From contig NC_092405.1 in the NCBI RefSeq assembly GCF_009017415.1, positions 1,488,001 through 1,552,000 of the forward strand: 64,000 nt of DNA. Direction: 5' to 3'. The notes below the pieces were generated by a model that worked only from the letters and a program-made list of their open reading frames with translations, made no database searches and was not told where the DNA came from. The stretch's first letter is position 1. Each line of letters opens with the position of its first letter. The position numbers were made by a program, and so were the translations under genes. Source of the DNA: Aspergillus flavus. Taxonomy: Eukaryota; Ascomycota; Eurotiomycetes; Eurotiales; Aspergillaceae. Below are positions 46,973 through 58,845 of this stretch, piece by piece.

Positions 46973-48129
46973 ATGGGCAAGTCTTTTGCAAAGGTCCACT
47001 TATGCTCAGCTGGGAGGCTTGGAGATAACGGTAGTAAAATTCCGCAATGGGTACAAGCAAACGGCGGAACGTACTCTAGACAAGTCACACAGGATGTGAC
47101 GCACCTAGTTACCACCAAAGACGCCTATATGAACAACATCCCTGCAGGTTAGTTCCCCAATACCTAGATTGCTAAACTCTTGCCACACTAACACATTCGA
47201 TTTAAGTCAAAGAAGCCAGACGTCTCGGGACTGTTAGGATAGTATCATATGAATGGTTGGAGGATTCTCTACTTTCCCGTAATCGGACACCAAAACGGGA
47301 GAAGGCATATCTCATCGAGAATATCCTCAAGGAGGAAAGGAGAGCTGCAAAGGAGAAAGCCAGGAAGACCCCAAAGCAGCAGGATAAGTCCACAAATAGG
47401 CCCGGAGGCAAGTCTACAGGTGTGCCCACTCTAAATATATCTATCCTCTATACCATGTCATTTCTAAAATGGACTCACATCTTGATGTTAGGCAAAGCAA
47501 ACACAAAAGGCCCTTCAGGTGCCAAGCGTGGGAAGAGAGCTGGCTCCAGTACATGTATGTCCTCTGTTCTATGTGCATGACTGACTTAGGTGCTGATGGT
47601 AAGAGAATATAGCGGGACGTCATGTGTACACGGATACGACAGCCTGTCTAACATACAAAGCAACGCTTGTCCGACAGGCAATCACGAAGCGTAATGAGAA
47701 ATTTCAGCTTACGGTTCGTTATATATCTGACTCTGGTCCTTGACTATAGATTGTGGTGGTTGAGCTATTTTCCGCAGCTAATGCTGATAGTTTGACAAAC
47801 TCCAGATCTACGAATCCAGCGAGGAACATGTTACTTATGAAACCGAATGCAGATACAGCCGTGTTGGTAAATCAAACTCCCAGATTCTTGCTCCAGCCGG
47901 AAGCAGCTTAGACACGGCCCTAGTAGCATTTGAACGGTTCTTCGAAGAATACACGGGAAAGAGCTGGGCGCTGCGTGGGAACGGAATTCTGCCCCAGCCG
48001 AAGAGAGATAGTGCAGGTAACCTCTTACCTCCCCATGAGGGTTGGTATATCTACGAAGACAATACAAATATGTTCCTCGACTTTATCCAGAAAGGCTCGG
48101 CCAGCACCACCGATGCATTTGGAAAGTAA
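46973..48129 (+). CDS. BRCT and WGR-like domain protein
   Basis: Five exons, 46973..47147, 47207..47419, 47492..47554, 47613..47713 and 47806..48129, encode 291 residues. Residues 1-95 form a BRCT domain (SFAKVHLCSAGRLG, GGTYSRQVTQDVTHLVTTKDAY, VRIVSYEWLEDSLL). A basic Lys-rich linker follows to about 155. Residues about 165-250 resemble a WGR domain: KRNEKFQLTIYES, then YSRVGKSNSQ where PARPs have WGRVGxxGQ, and FERFFEEYTGKSW. BRCT plus WGR is the front end of fungal PARP proteins, which bind DNA ends, but no PARP regulatory or catalytic domain follows. Nuclear DNA-damage scaffolding is a plausible role, by inference. Introns 3 and 4 have weaker signals, so the middle of the model is less certain. 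Confidence 0.75.
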
Positions 48130-48541
48130 CCTGGAAGTAGCAGCTTCAGTCGAGTTTTAGTGCTACTGATAAACGGATTCTACTTTGTTTTGTAACCAGT
48201 CAGAATCCCTTCTTTTCCTTTCCTGTACTTGAGGTTTCAAGAGCGAAACTACAAAATTTTCTTGCTGAATGTCATTTCGTCTCAGACTACTGCCCGGTAA
48301 TTTTTGAGAATTTGCGTATCGGGGATAACATGAAGATACAACATCAGCGGATATCCATTCAGAACACCTAGGTATCTGTTTCTCTAGACGGGTATACAAT
48401 AGTAAACAGTGATGTTAAACAGCTAAATGCTAACCTTTTAAACCTTCCAACACCTTAAGCGCCAAGACAGACTTTTCTTGTGTCTTCGTAAGATAAAGAT
48501 ACATCGCACCAAACCGTTGCAGCCGTCGCCACCGAACCGGC
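48130..48541. other. convergent intergenic region
   Basis: These 412 bases contain the 3' ends of the BRCT-WGR gene and IMP4. Nothing else was seen. Confidence 0.55.
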
Positions 48542-49512
48542 TCACAGGTAATCCTTCTTCCTGCTGGTTCTGGTGTACTGTGTAAGAGCCCATTCAACAT
48601 CACCACTGGAGCCCTTCTCCAGGGATCCACCGCGGATCTCAAACAATCTCATGGTCATGCGTGGGCCAACTTCGGCCAGTTCAACGTCCCGATAACTCGT
48701 CTTCACGAACACGTGGTGCCGCACTTCGATGCTGTCCTCCCTGTTCACGAAACTAACGACACGGTTGCCAACCTTTCCAGCCTCACGCGGAGGGAAGAGA
48801 TGCTTCAATATCTGGACTACCCGAAGGCCCAGTTTCGTCTTGAAACCCTCAAAGACGAGGTGGGGGTAGCTCTCCGACACGGTACCACGGGCAGCATTAG
48901 GAATGTCTGCACGAAGAACGACATTGTGAAGTGAAAAACTGGCTGTCGGGCCATGAGGTAGGTGAGAAATGGTCATCGCTGTGGGGGTTCCTCGATGTTC
49001 ATGGAGGAGAACCATATCCGTCAACGCTGCAGCATTGGCACTCGATACAAGGTCTGGGAGCACAAGACCACCACGGTTCAGTCGAATCGAGGTTGGAAGA
49101 AGCAGGCGGATTTCCTTTGCGAATGCGCCTAAACGGACAGACGGGTTTCGAGAAGTTGTGACAATGGGGCGAGGATCGACGACTCCTGATGTGAGGGCAT
49201 ATTCATCATCAAGGTCTAGCATATCCGCATCCTTATCTTTCTTATCCGACGTCGGTAAAGACTCGTCATATTTAAAATCTTCGCGAAGCTGTTTATCGTT
49301 TGCGATGGAAGGATCAAGGGGTTTTCCAGAAGCTAGCGACGCCTTCAACTGTGCTCGCTTTTCGGCGATAGAGGCATCGCGGAGAAGCAACGCTCTCCGA
49401 TACAGATAATCTCGGCGCTCACGAGCTTGACGGCGCTAAAAGGCAGTTAGTAAGAGCCTTGCGGTTCACAGCAAAGAGCGTGAGTCATAATAGGGCCAGA
49501 ACGTACAAGCAT
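48542..49512 (-). CDS. imp4: U3 snoRNP protein Imp4 (Brix domain)
   Basis: Two exons, 49512..49507 and 49435..48542, encode 299 residues, the expected Imp4 length. The first exon is only ATGCTT; donor GTACGT and acceptor TTTTAG join ML to RRQARERRDYLYRRALLLRD, the conserved Imp4 start. A Brix domain covers residues about 85-270, with TSRNPSVRLGAFAKEIRLLLP, TISHLPHGPTASFSLHNV, and a HLVFEGFKTKLGLRV segment. Imp4 works with Imp3 and Mpp10 in the nucleolar small-subunit processome, helping U3 snoRNA pair with pre-rRNA for 18S maturation. The C-terminus WALTQYTRTSRKKDYL is typical. The tiny first exon would be missed by most gene callers. Confidence 0.92.
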
Positions 49513-50162
49513 TTTGTTTGGATGGGTGTCTTTAAAGAAAATGGTTGAAGCTTTGTCTTTGGCGGGCAACTTTTTTTAATTGCATTGGTGGTCCGCATGG
49601 GCCACCGGACTGTGTGGGATTTGGCGGCAAATAGACCGATAATAAAACGAGGTGAGGCGATCGCAAACCATCGAATCGCCGAGTCCTGTGAATTACAACT
49701 TCCTACCATCGAGCACAGGCCGATTCACCCTCATTAGGCTTTACGGTGCATTAGGGACTCGGTTACTGATCAGTGAGAGTCACATGTGAGTTTTCTCAAG
49801 CATCGCCCATTCCAGATCAAGAAGAATTCATCGCTGAGACTAGACTCAAGCCTCTCTCATTCTTCTTGCCCCTCTACTGTGGCACGCTGGGTTATCTCAT
49901 AAATCACACAGATCTCCCTACCACCTCGTTTTCTTCTTCAGCAACGGGGACGGCCGGTTTGTCCTTAACGCTCTTTCATCTCCAACTTATCCTAAACGAT
50001 ATATCAGGAAAGCTCGTCTATGACCGATTCGTGATTTTGATTTGTGGTGGACTAGGCGTTTCGGCTTTGCACGGTTCCTGCTTTCCAGCTCATCGATAGC
50101 CGCTTTATTAGGAGTTCCTTGTCCCTCCCGGGAGATTATTTTAATCTGGATTCCGATCGACG
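49513..50162. other. divergent intergenic region
   Basis: These 650 bases separate the starts of IMP4 (leftward) and UPF1 (rightward). A 108-residue frame at 49773-50099 has no recognisable feature and probably lies in the UPF1 leader. Confidence 0.5.
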
Positions 50163-53100
50163 ATGGCGGCTCTAGGCGATGATTCAAGGGAATTGGATGA
50201 CATAACTGGTGGTCTCCGCCCGCGGAGGCATGACGATGATGATGACGGCTCGGATAATGGGGATGACGACCTAGAAAGTACAACTAGTGCTCCGGCTGCT
50301 GAGAATGCAGAAAATCAAAGACACACGGAGGAGGAAAAGGAGCTTCCGCCACATGCATGCGCGTAAGGATCACGGTATATCGCTACTTCAAGATCAAAAT
50401 TGAGCTAACCTAGATCGCCTTGAAGATATTGCGGCATTCATAATCCGAGCAGTGTTGTGAAATGTCTCTCATGCAGCAAATGGTTTTGCAGTGCTCGTGG
50501 AAATACGTCGTCCTCTCACATTGTCAACCACCTCGTTCGAGCACGACACAAGGAAGTGCAATTACACCCTGCCTCGTCTCTCGGAGATACAATTCTGGAG
50601 TGCTATAATTGCGGAACTAAGAATGTCTTTCTTCTTGGGTTCATTCCAGCGAAGTCCGATACGGTCGTCGTATTACTATGCCGCCAACCTTGTGCCGCCA
50701 TGCCATCGTCCAAGGACATGAACTGGGATACTTCCCGCTGGCAGCCACTCATAGAAGATCGTTCATTTCTGCCATGGCTAGTAGCTGCGCCGTCTGACCA
50801 AGAGCAACTGCGAGCTCGCCACCTCAGCCCTCAGCTTATTGCGAAATTGGAGGAAATGTGGAAAGAAAACTCCCAAGCCACGTTTTCAGATCTCGAGAAG
50901 GCCACCGCTGTAGATGACGAACCTGCTCCCGTTCTTTTACGTTATGATGATGCTTTCCAGTATCAAAACATCTTTGGACCACTCGTCAAGATTGAAGCGG
51001 ATTACGATCGAAAATTGAAGGAGTCGCAGTCGCAGGATGGGTTGATTGTGCGTTGGGACCTTGGTCTTAACAACAAACATCTGGCTAGCTTCATTCTCCC
51101 AAAGCTTGAGCTTGGAGACGTCAAATTGGCTGTGGGAGACGAAATGCGACTGAAATACACTGGTGAACTGCGGCCCAAGTGGGAAGGGGTTGGATACGTC
51201 ATCAAGATCCCGAACAACCAGTCTGACGAGGTTACTATTGAGTTGCGAGCAAAGGGAGATCATAAGTCGGTGCCTACAGAATGTACACACAATTTCACTG
51301 CCGACTATGTATGGAAGTCCACCTCCTTTGATCGTATGCAACTCGCCATGAAGACATTCGCAGTTGATGAGATGAGCGTTTCCGGCTACATTTTCCATCG
51401 GCTTCTGGGTCACGAGGTCGCCGCTGCACCAATGAAGACACAAATGCCCAAGAAGTTCAGTGTCCCTGGACTTCCAGAACTAAATGGTAGCCAGATTAAT
51501 GCAGTCAAGAGTGTGCTACAGAGGCCTCTGAGTCTCATTCAGGGACCTCCCGGAACCGGAAAGACTGTCACCTCCGCTACCATCATTTATCATCTTGCCA
51601 AACTTAATGGAGGTCAGGTCCTAGTCTGCGCTCCTTCCAACGTCGCTGTTGATCAACTCTGCGAGCGTATCCACAGAACAGGTTTGAAGACAGTGCGTGT
51701 AACCGCCAAATCTCGCGAAGATGTGGAATCTCCCGTTGGCTTCTTGTCCCTGCATGAGCAAGTTCGCCTAAATGACAGCAATATTGAACTCCTGAAGCTT
51801 AACCAGCTTAAGGCGGAACTCGGGGAGTTGTCAAGTCAAGACGAAAAGCGACTGAAACAGCTCACGCGTTCAGCGGAGCGCGAGATTCTGAACAACGCTG
51901 ACGTTATCTGCTGCACTTGCGTCGGTGCCGGTGACCCTCGTCTCGCGAAACTCAAGTTCCGCACTGTATTAATTGACGAATCTACTCAATCAGCCGAACC
52001 GGAGTGTATGATTCCGTTGGTTCTAGGATGCAAGCAGGTTGTTCTGGTTGGTGATCATCAGCAACTTGGACCCGTCATTATGAACAAGAAAGCAGCCAAA
52101 GCAGGCCTCAATCAGTCGCTTTTTGAGCGACTTGTTATATTGGGTTGCTCTCCTATCCGCTTGAACGTGCAGTATCGTATGCATCCCTGTCTTTCAGAAT
52201 TCCCATCGAACATGTTCTACGAGGGCTCTCTGCAGAACGGTATCTCTTCTATTGAGCGTCTTCGTCGTGATGTTGACTTCCCCTGGCCCATCAGCGATAA
52301 TCCTATGATGTTCTGGTCGAACCTTGGCAATGAGGAGATCTCCGCCTCTGGAACTTCTTATCTCAATCGTACCGAAGCCACAAATGTGGAGAAAATTGTG
52401 ACCCGTTTCTTCAAGGCTGGTGTACAGCCTGGAGACATTGGTATCATTACCCCTTATGAAGGCCAGCGTAGCTACATTGTTAGCTCCATGCAGGCAACCG
52501 GTACCTTTAAGAAGGAGCACTACAAGGAAATCGAAGTTGCCTCCGTTGATGCTTTCCAGGGACGAGAGAAGGACTTCATCATCCTCTCTTGTGTGCGTTC
52601 CAACGACCACCAAGGCATCGGTTTCTTGAGCGATCCGCGTCGTCTCAATGTTGCGCTTACACGAGCAAAGTATGGTCTAGCGATCCTTGGTAATCCGAAG
52701 GTGCTATCTAAGCATCCCTTGTGGAACTGCCTGTTGCAGCACTTCAAAGAACGGCATTGTCTGGTCGAGGGGCCTCTGTCTAATCTTCAGGAATCCCTGA
52801 TCCAGTTTAGCCGGCCTAAACAGGCATATAGAGGGCCCCAGCGATTCCAGATGGCGTATAACCACGCCTCTAGTGTGACCAGTGGAATGATGAATGGAAA
52901 AAATGGGCACCGCAACGACTTCCACGACACCGGATCCGTGGTAGGCTATATTCCTGATGATGTCTCCTCTGTCCATTCTTCTGCTCTTGGCGGTGTCGGT
53001 ATTCCTTCAGGATATCCTCCTATGTTCCAGAACTTCGCAGACTCTTGGCCTGCCCTCCCAGGAAACCGTCGGGCCAATGGTAACAGAGGAAAGGGGGCGC

Positions 53101-53444
53101 CTAGCATTGCTGGCGAATCCATTGCAGCGACAGAATCTGACGTTACTGCAAGCATCATTGATGGCAAGAGTGTTGATCAGGGCGGCGTGAGTCTCGCTGG
53201 ACTTAGTATCCACGATATGAGCAAACAGCCCAGTCTCAGTCAGTCCGACCGGCTGAAACGCTATGTCGAATCCGGTGGTCGCGAGCCTTACAAGCCTGGT
53301 GTTGCTGATAATAACAGCATCTTTGGTGGAAGCTCTGCCAGCATTCGTGTGACTCGTGGTGTACCAGGCCACATCATTGATGACGACGACACACGCAGCG
53401 TTTCTACTGCGTTTGCGAGCCAGGTAGGGGGAAACTACGATTGA
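50163..53444 (+). CDS. upf1: UPF1/NAM7 RNA helicase of nonsense-mediated decay
   Basis: Two exons, 50163..50362 and 50426..53444, encode 1072 residues. After an acidic N-terminus, the Cys/His-rich CH domain starts across the intron at [25 protein letters not shown] and extends to about residue 160; it binds Upf2. The superfamily 1 helicase core has Walker A GPPGTGKT at 440-447, the DEST box at 584-587, then [24 protein letters not shown] and [13 protein letters not shown]. The protein unwinds RNA with ATP and marks transcripts with premature stop codons for decay, in the cytoplasm. The Ser/Gly-rich C-terminal tail (from about residue 860) is typical of fungal Upf1. From memory, the A. nidulans orthologue is called nmdA. 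Confidence 0.97.
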
Positions 53445-54887
53445 TTGCGGTAACGTTGCGTTGTACGCTGGTCTGGGTGGCACCAGAACCTTGCAGCTCT
53501 CGCAAAGCCCTGGATACGACTGTTCGCAGCACTGTTGGGCCACTAAAACATCTTTCGGTAACCTGAGAGGAGGCTCGAGTTGTTGACCGTCTTTTTGGGC
53601 ATGAAACACCCGCACCTTCAGGGTAGCATCAATGGATACATGTCTCAGCCATACGGTGGAAGATGGAAAATACTCCTCGAACCTCGAATTTCACTTCCAC
53701 GATACACATATCTATATCAGGATATCACGGTTACCTTTCCAGAGGTCCAAAGCAATGACAGTACCATTTGTGGGGGTGACCATGTCTAGTCTAATTGGCA
53801 GGTTTATGGTCCTCCATGAAGTAACGCGAGAGTGGTAGTGGTCTGGCATGCACATGACACCTGTTGATCGATCATTAGCTGTCAAGGGCTGTGTCATTTG
53901 AGGACTAATGGAGTGTCCATAGATTCGTTCGGCTTGTAGGCGACTTCTCAGGCTACAGGAAAGCTCAACATTTTCACACGCTGATGGCGAGAGAGCTCAT
54001 CTGAAGATGCTATGGATAATATTTTTTTTCTTCTTCTTTTCCCGTCTGAACTTCTGTTATTTCAATTTTTTGACTTTTAGGTAACTCTTCTGCATTACTT
54101 GTGGCACTATTATTGTGATACTGTCCTCCTACATCTTTGGAGAGAACGCAATTTCTTTGCCCTTCATATTTGTACACGCCACTTGATCTTTGTCGGCTGG
54201 AGGACCTATCCTATCACTCGCTGCAAACTACACTGCTAAGCCCTAGCTAACGAAATATGAATATTGCCGCTCGTTTATAAGCTATTTCCGCACTAATACC
54301 TCAGAGAACAACACGTCCTCGGTGGCCGACTTTGCCCCCTTTTCCGCTCACTGTGGGTGGGCCTAAATGCCTTGCCATGGGTCCGTAGAACAGAACTGAG
54401 CTGGTTATCTTGTGGCTGTAAATGACTAGGTTGAACCGCCCTGCATCGTAAATGTAGGCATCTACGGTTTTTCATCTTGGCGCTTTTTAACCGAAGATCA
54501 GGATCTATTAACCTCTTATGTAGTCTCCTAGATAGCAGCTGAAGAAGCAAACCTACCCACCAACTCAGCCACTGCGTAAACGAACAGCGATTGATTCATG
54601 ATCGTCCTTCAGTCGGTTACATTGGTCCCGCTGGATCGACAGTAGCTGAGAGTGACAGGATTGGCTCATGCAGCTCGGGCTGTCGCGGCCGAATCTGATA
54701 TTGCAAAGCTGCGCCACTGGGGGATCGACCACCCTTATTCATCCTTAAGGGCTGTACTAGGATCGGAGGTACATGCATGATTCTAATATTATCAATCATA
54801 ATGATGATGCCTGTTCTTGTCTATATACCAGATTATGTTTATTTTTTATTTTTGGCGTTTGAGGTGATGCTTAGCTTGCATTGTTCT

Positions 54888-54949
54888 GGGGCTGACGGTA
54901 CGTGGACAATTGTGCTCACGGTACAGTAGTTGTGCTGATGGTGCAGATA
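54888..54949. repeat. three imperfect 20-base tandem repeats
   Basis: TTGTGCTCACGGTACAGTAG at 54910-54929 is followed directly by TTGTGCTGATGGTGCAGATA at 54930-54949. A third, weaker copy (GGGGCTGACGGTACGTGGAC) lies at 54888-54907. The block borders a strongly AT-rich tract. Confidence 0.55.
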
Positions 54950-55286
54950 ATTAAAGATAAAGTCAAAAGAATAAAGCTAAATAATTATAGTAATACTAAT
55001 GTAAAGAAATAAAATAAAATAACATAAAATAAATTATGAGACAGAGTGGGTGCGAGGGAGACGTCAAATTGCGGTGTCCAGTGTCGGATACTTCTAGCGT
55101 CAAAAAGTGGACACTATTTCGTAGACAACATAACACCAGGCGGAGTCTATCTATACAGAGAGCACATTCCACATGTCGAATTAACTTTGGGTTTACTTCT
55201 CACTCTTGCTTCACATGGACAATAGTAGTAGTAGTATAGGTGAGACTTAACCTGGTTCTGAAACATCTAACCATGTTCTAATTGCT

Positions 55287-55314
55287 TTCGCCTTGGTTCG
55301 CCTTCGCCTTCGCC
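55287..55314. repeat. TTCGCC hexamer repeat
   Basis: Four TTCGCC units, one separated from the others by TTGG, lie in the gene-free region upstream of the C2H2 gene. It is a short microsatellite with no evident role. Confidence 0.7.
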
Positions 55315-55426
55315 TGAGAATCCAATCATAGTTCAGCCATTAACCAGCGCGGACTGTCCGCCCGATGCAGGCGGTTCTCAACAGTTTCCGTAGATTGGGC
55401 AAGAAGTGTTGGCAATGTATCCATTG

Positions 55427-55441
55427 GGTACCTTAGGTACC
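55427..55441. repeat. GGTACC-TTA-GGTACC palindrome
   Basis: Two GGTACC hexamers flank TTA, giving a near-perfect 15-base palindrome. Similar CCTTAGGTACC motifs are frequent in many ascomycete genomes, so this may be a dispersed motif rather than a local regulator site. Confidence 0.6.
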
Positions 55442-56431
55442 GATCCATGAGGTCATGTTTGCTCGGTCGACCCGACGTGGCCTGGTAGACGGTGTCAACT
55501 TAATCCGGCAATTTACGAGTAACCTGCAGCAGGATCTATCCCTCAAGCGGCATACGGTCGTTTCGTTGGATAGTCGACTACTAGTAGTATGGGCATCTAC
55601 CAGTACGAATCATGATTGATCGGCACCTGGCGATGGCGGTGTGGCTGAGAAGCTCCTTTCCCAGCCACGTGCCATGCTTCTCATTGGCAGGCAACGGTGA
55701 GGCCGCGATCCCGGTGTGGCGGATGCCAAAACCCAGATGGAAAAAAAGGCACCTTGCAATGTTCTTCAGCTTTGAACCTATTTCTCCTACCTTATGATTC
55801 ATGTCATTTTTCAGTTCTTCGTCACCCAGGTTGTATTTGGTTGCCTGACATATCAACCTTGCAAATGAGTCATTAATCGAAGCCTAAAGATTCGATACCT
55901 ACCTACTATTACTACACATAGATCTTTGCGCAGTTGCCGCTTCCTGTGATTCAGCGCCTACAAATACACCGCGTCTCTGTCGGTTACATCGGACCACGTG
56001 TGCAGGGTACCCTCTGGTCGAAGTTATTTATGATTTTTTTCCTTGAAAAGTATATTATGATTAATTGTCTTCCTTGACCGTGTTTCTCAGCATTACTACT
56101 ACGATTACCCACCTCGGCATAGCCCTTGAATTGAGTGGCGTTGCTGCCAAGACGGCTTAGTCATTAGTGGAACTGGATGCCTTGTTGTTACCTGAAAAAT
56201 TCGGCACCCCCCGTTTTCCTGAGGAACCTACACCCTTCAGTGTGCCACTGAGAAGATCGACGACATCAACGACTCTTTTTTTTTATAGTGCACTCGTCTT
56301 TTAGCTCGTGCTCTTCACGACTTTCCAACCTTTGAAACCAGGTACCATCTACGAGCGTTCCGTTCACAGCTCGTCATTCATCTATCCTAACAACCCGCCT
56401 CATCTCAATTGACGGCGGGGTCCGCTACGAT

Positions 56432-57271
56432 ATGGGAGACGGTTCTGATTATCCCAGCCCACGAAGCGAAGGTCCCGGCGGGCCTGCAACTGTCCTTGTC
56501 ACTGCTGCTCAAGAACCCCTTCCTCCAGCACCAAAAATGACAGACCAACTGTCTCCGAGTTTCATGGAAGGAACTCGTCCGCGACTGTCGGTGAGACGGG
56601 CGCGAGATCCACCCAAGAACGCTGCAGGCCAGATTTATTGCGACCATCCTGAGTGTCAGCACGCGCCTCCGACGTTCCGCCGCCCATGCGAATGGAAGTA
56701 AGTACTTTCTCCATGCACTCCTTTGATTGCCGATAAAGCTAACCATGGCATCATCAATAGCAAGCATATGGACAAACACGACCGCCCTTACAAGTGCTTA
56801 GAACCTGGATGTGACAAGATCCAGGGATTCACGTACTCGGGTGGCCTTTTGAGACACCAGCGCGAAGTGCATAAGAAAAACATCAACGCCAAGAAACCTT
56901 TGATGTGCCCATATGCCGATTGCAATCGCAGCACAGGCAATGGATTTACGCGTCAAGAGAACCTAAAGGAGCATCTTCGACGCCGTCATATGCATACCGA
57001 TAATGGACACGCGTCCGAACTACCTATTGTGCCAGTGCCTGAACTGGATGGCACCGCGGCCCTGCCAGTCACTTCGCCTGTCAAGCGGAAACGTGACTCG
57101 ATCGATTCGGTCGAAATTCCTGATGAAGAAGAAAACGGCGTTGACTTGCGAAATGAAATCAAGAGGCTGCGACGCGAAGCCCAAATGAAAGATCGACGGC
57201 TGGAGGAGTTGGAAAGAATTGTTGCGGACTTGCAGCAGAGAATCCCGCAGACTGCAGTCTCGCAGGGATAG
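56432..57271 (+). CDS. C2H2 zinc-finger protein with C-terminal coiled coil
   Basis: Two exons, 56432..56697 and 56761..57271, encode 258 residues. Three C2H2 fingers are visible: the first spans the intron (Cys70, Cys75, His91, His95), the second uses Cys101, Cys106, His121, His126, and the third Cys138, Cys143, His160, His165. The third finger contains TGNGFTRQENLKEHLRRRH, a form common in fungal C2H2 regulators. After a KRKRD basic patch near residue 195, an acidic stretch leads into a C-terminal coiled coil (NEIKRLRREAQMKDRRLEEL), which suggests dimerisation. It is probably a nuclear DNA-binding regulator. I do not recognise a named orthologue, and its targets are unknown. Confidence 0.85.
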
Positions 57272-58845
57272 GTGGGTTCGGACTGTGGTCTCATGAGAAA
57301 TATCAATCTTCAATGCATGTAGCTCTTTCACGAGCTGACATGTCTTTCTTTTTTCTTTTTCATTTGGCTTTGCTTTTACCCCTTTGTTACTTTTGCTTTG
57401 CATTCCACGGGCGTTTTCACATGCAGAGTGCGGGCCTTTGGGTTTGCGTTCAATGCTTACAACATCAGTGGGTGGTTTATATGGATCGATCTACATCTCA
57501 GAACGCGTGGTTTACAACAGGCAGCTCTGAAGAATCTGGCGTTTGCTCGTGGTTGATAATACGGACCCGGCGGTGTTATTATGGTTGTCTCCCTTTCTAT
57601 TCCCTGAAATATACCCAGGCGTTTTCAACCCATCTCCTTTGTTAGTCTCAAACAACTCCAAACTTGTCTTTGTATTCTTTTTCTCTCTCTTCTCCATACG
57701 ACATTGTGACATTCTGATTCGTGTCAACCGGTGCCTGCGCACGGTGGAGAATGTATTGCCTTTTAGTGTATACGCATGGTATTTACAAGTACAGCTGAAC
57801 AAGCTTCCCTAGTCACACTATCTGGCAGGGCTCATGTTGGTCTTCTCATGAAGTTCCGATAGGCACACCCTGATTTATGTGTCTCGTGATCGTAATTGTC
57901 ACCTCTTTTGCTTACAACCTCTTGATCTATCCCTTTGTCACGTGGTTGCCTTTTACACTTATCATATTGTGTGTAGGGCAGATAAATCTGTCTTTCACAT
58001 GGAAAGTAGCCCTGACCATGCGATTTTCGTATCAAGACGAGGTTAGTGTAGAATAGCCCTGCGATATCTGGAAGACTATTCGCCACAACGATGGTAAAGG
58101 GGCTTTAGTTCGTGGATAAAGTCACTTATGACTCCAAATGACTCGTAATTAATAAGGCTTTACGGTCTGACTCAACCCCTGAGTTGCCTATGCGCTGCGC
58201 TCGCTCCACGACTATTCGCAGCAGTTACTAGATCTAAAGATGGGATCATCATGGGAAGTCGTATGATAGTGTCATGTGCAGTAAATGCGTGGGGGGCCTC
58301 CAGCCGCAGTATGGTACTTGTAAGAGATCGAAAGAGGATTTGCCTGAGTTCTACACTGCCTTGATTACTGATGTTTCCAGCATTAGCTATGTTAGCAATG
58401 AAGCCTTATGTATATACACAAAGCAGATTGTGGCGCATTGCTGAGTCAGCTCAGATTTATGCTGTTGCGGCCTGGCGAGTGACTTGTCGCTGCCTGCCAA
58501 ACAAAGCCATCGGATTTAGTTCACAGTAAGAATGGCGTATGCGATAACCAGGACAACGATCCCTACAATGTCGGCTCTTTCATACCTGGTACACTGACAC
58601 AATGGCTTTTCAAACTCATATGGACATCACGTTTGATGCAGACAATTGTTGCGCTCTTTAAACCCCTCATAAGATTAGACTTGGATCTGACGCTCTAAAC
58701 TTTTGGGTGTCGCTCATGAAAATCACACTCTGTACTATCTCTTATTGGCACTACGTCGATTGGCCTGTTCCTGACGGGTTCCTGACCAAATACAACTTAA
58801 CTCTGAAGCATCTTTTTGCCAGTCCAGACTGGGGCCCAAGAAAAC
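57272..58845. other. intergenic region
   Basis: This 1.57 kb lies between two rightward genes. Its left part is the 3' UTR of the C2H2 gene and its right part the promoter of the phosphatase-like gene. ORFs here are short and featureless. Confidence 0.5.

Larger units (their letters stand above)
53445..56431. other. gene-free region, 3 kb
   Basis: This stretch runs from the UPF1 stop to the C2H2 gene start. It contains AT-rich sequence at 54940-55040, three imperfect 20-base repeats at 54888-54949, TTCGCC hexamers at 55287-55314 and a GGTACC palindrome at 55427-55441. ORFs are short and unrecognisable. A decayed mobile element in 54880-55240 is possible but unproven. Confidence 0.5.

Noticed and set aside
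47591..47599. Nine-base micro-exon in the BRCT-WGR gene
   Set aside because: It keeps the frame, but the following intron would be only about 13 bases, too short to be spliced.
54911..54918. TGTGCTCA, resembling the copper-regulator (MacA) site
   Set aside because: It is part of an imperfect tandem repeat in a gene-free region with no copper gene nearby; probably chance.
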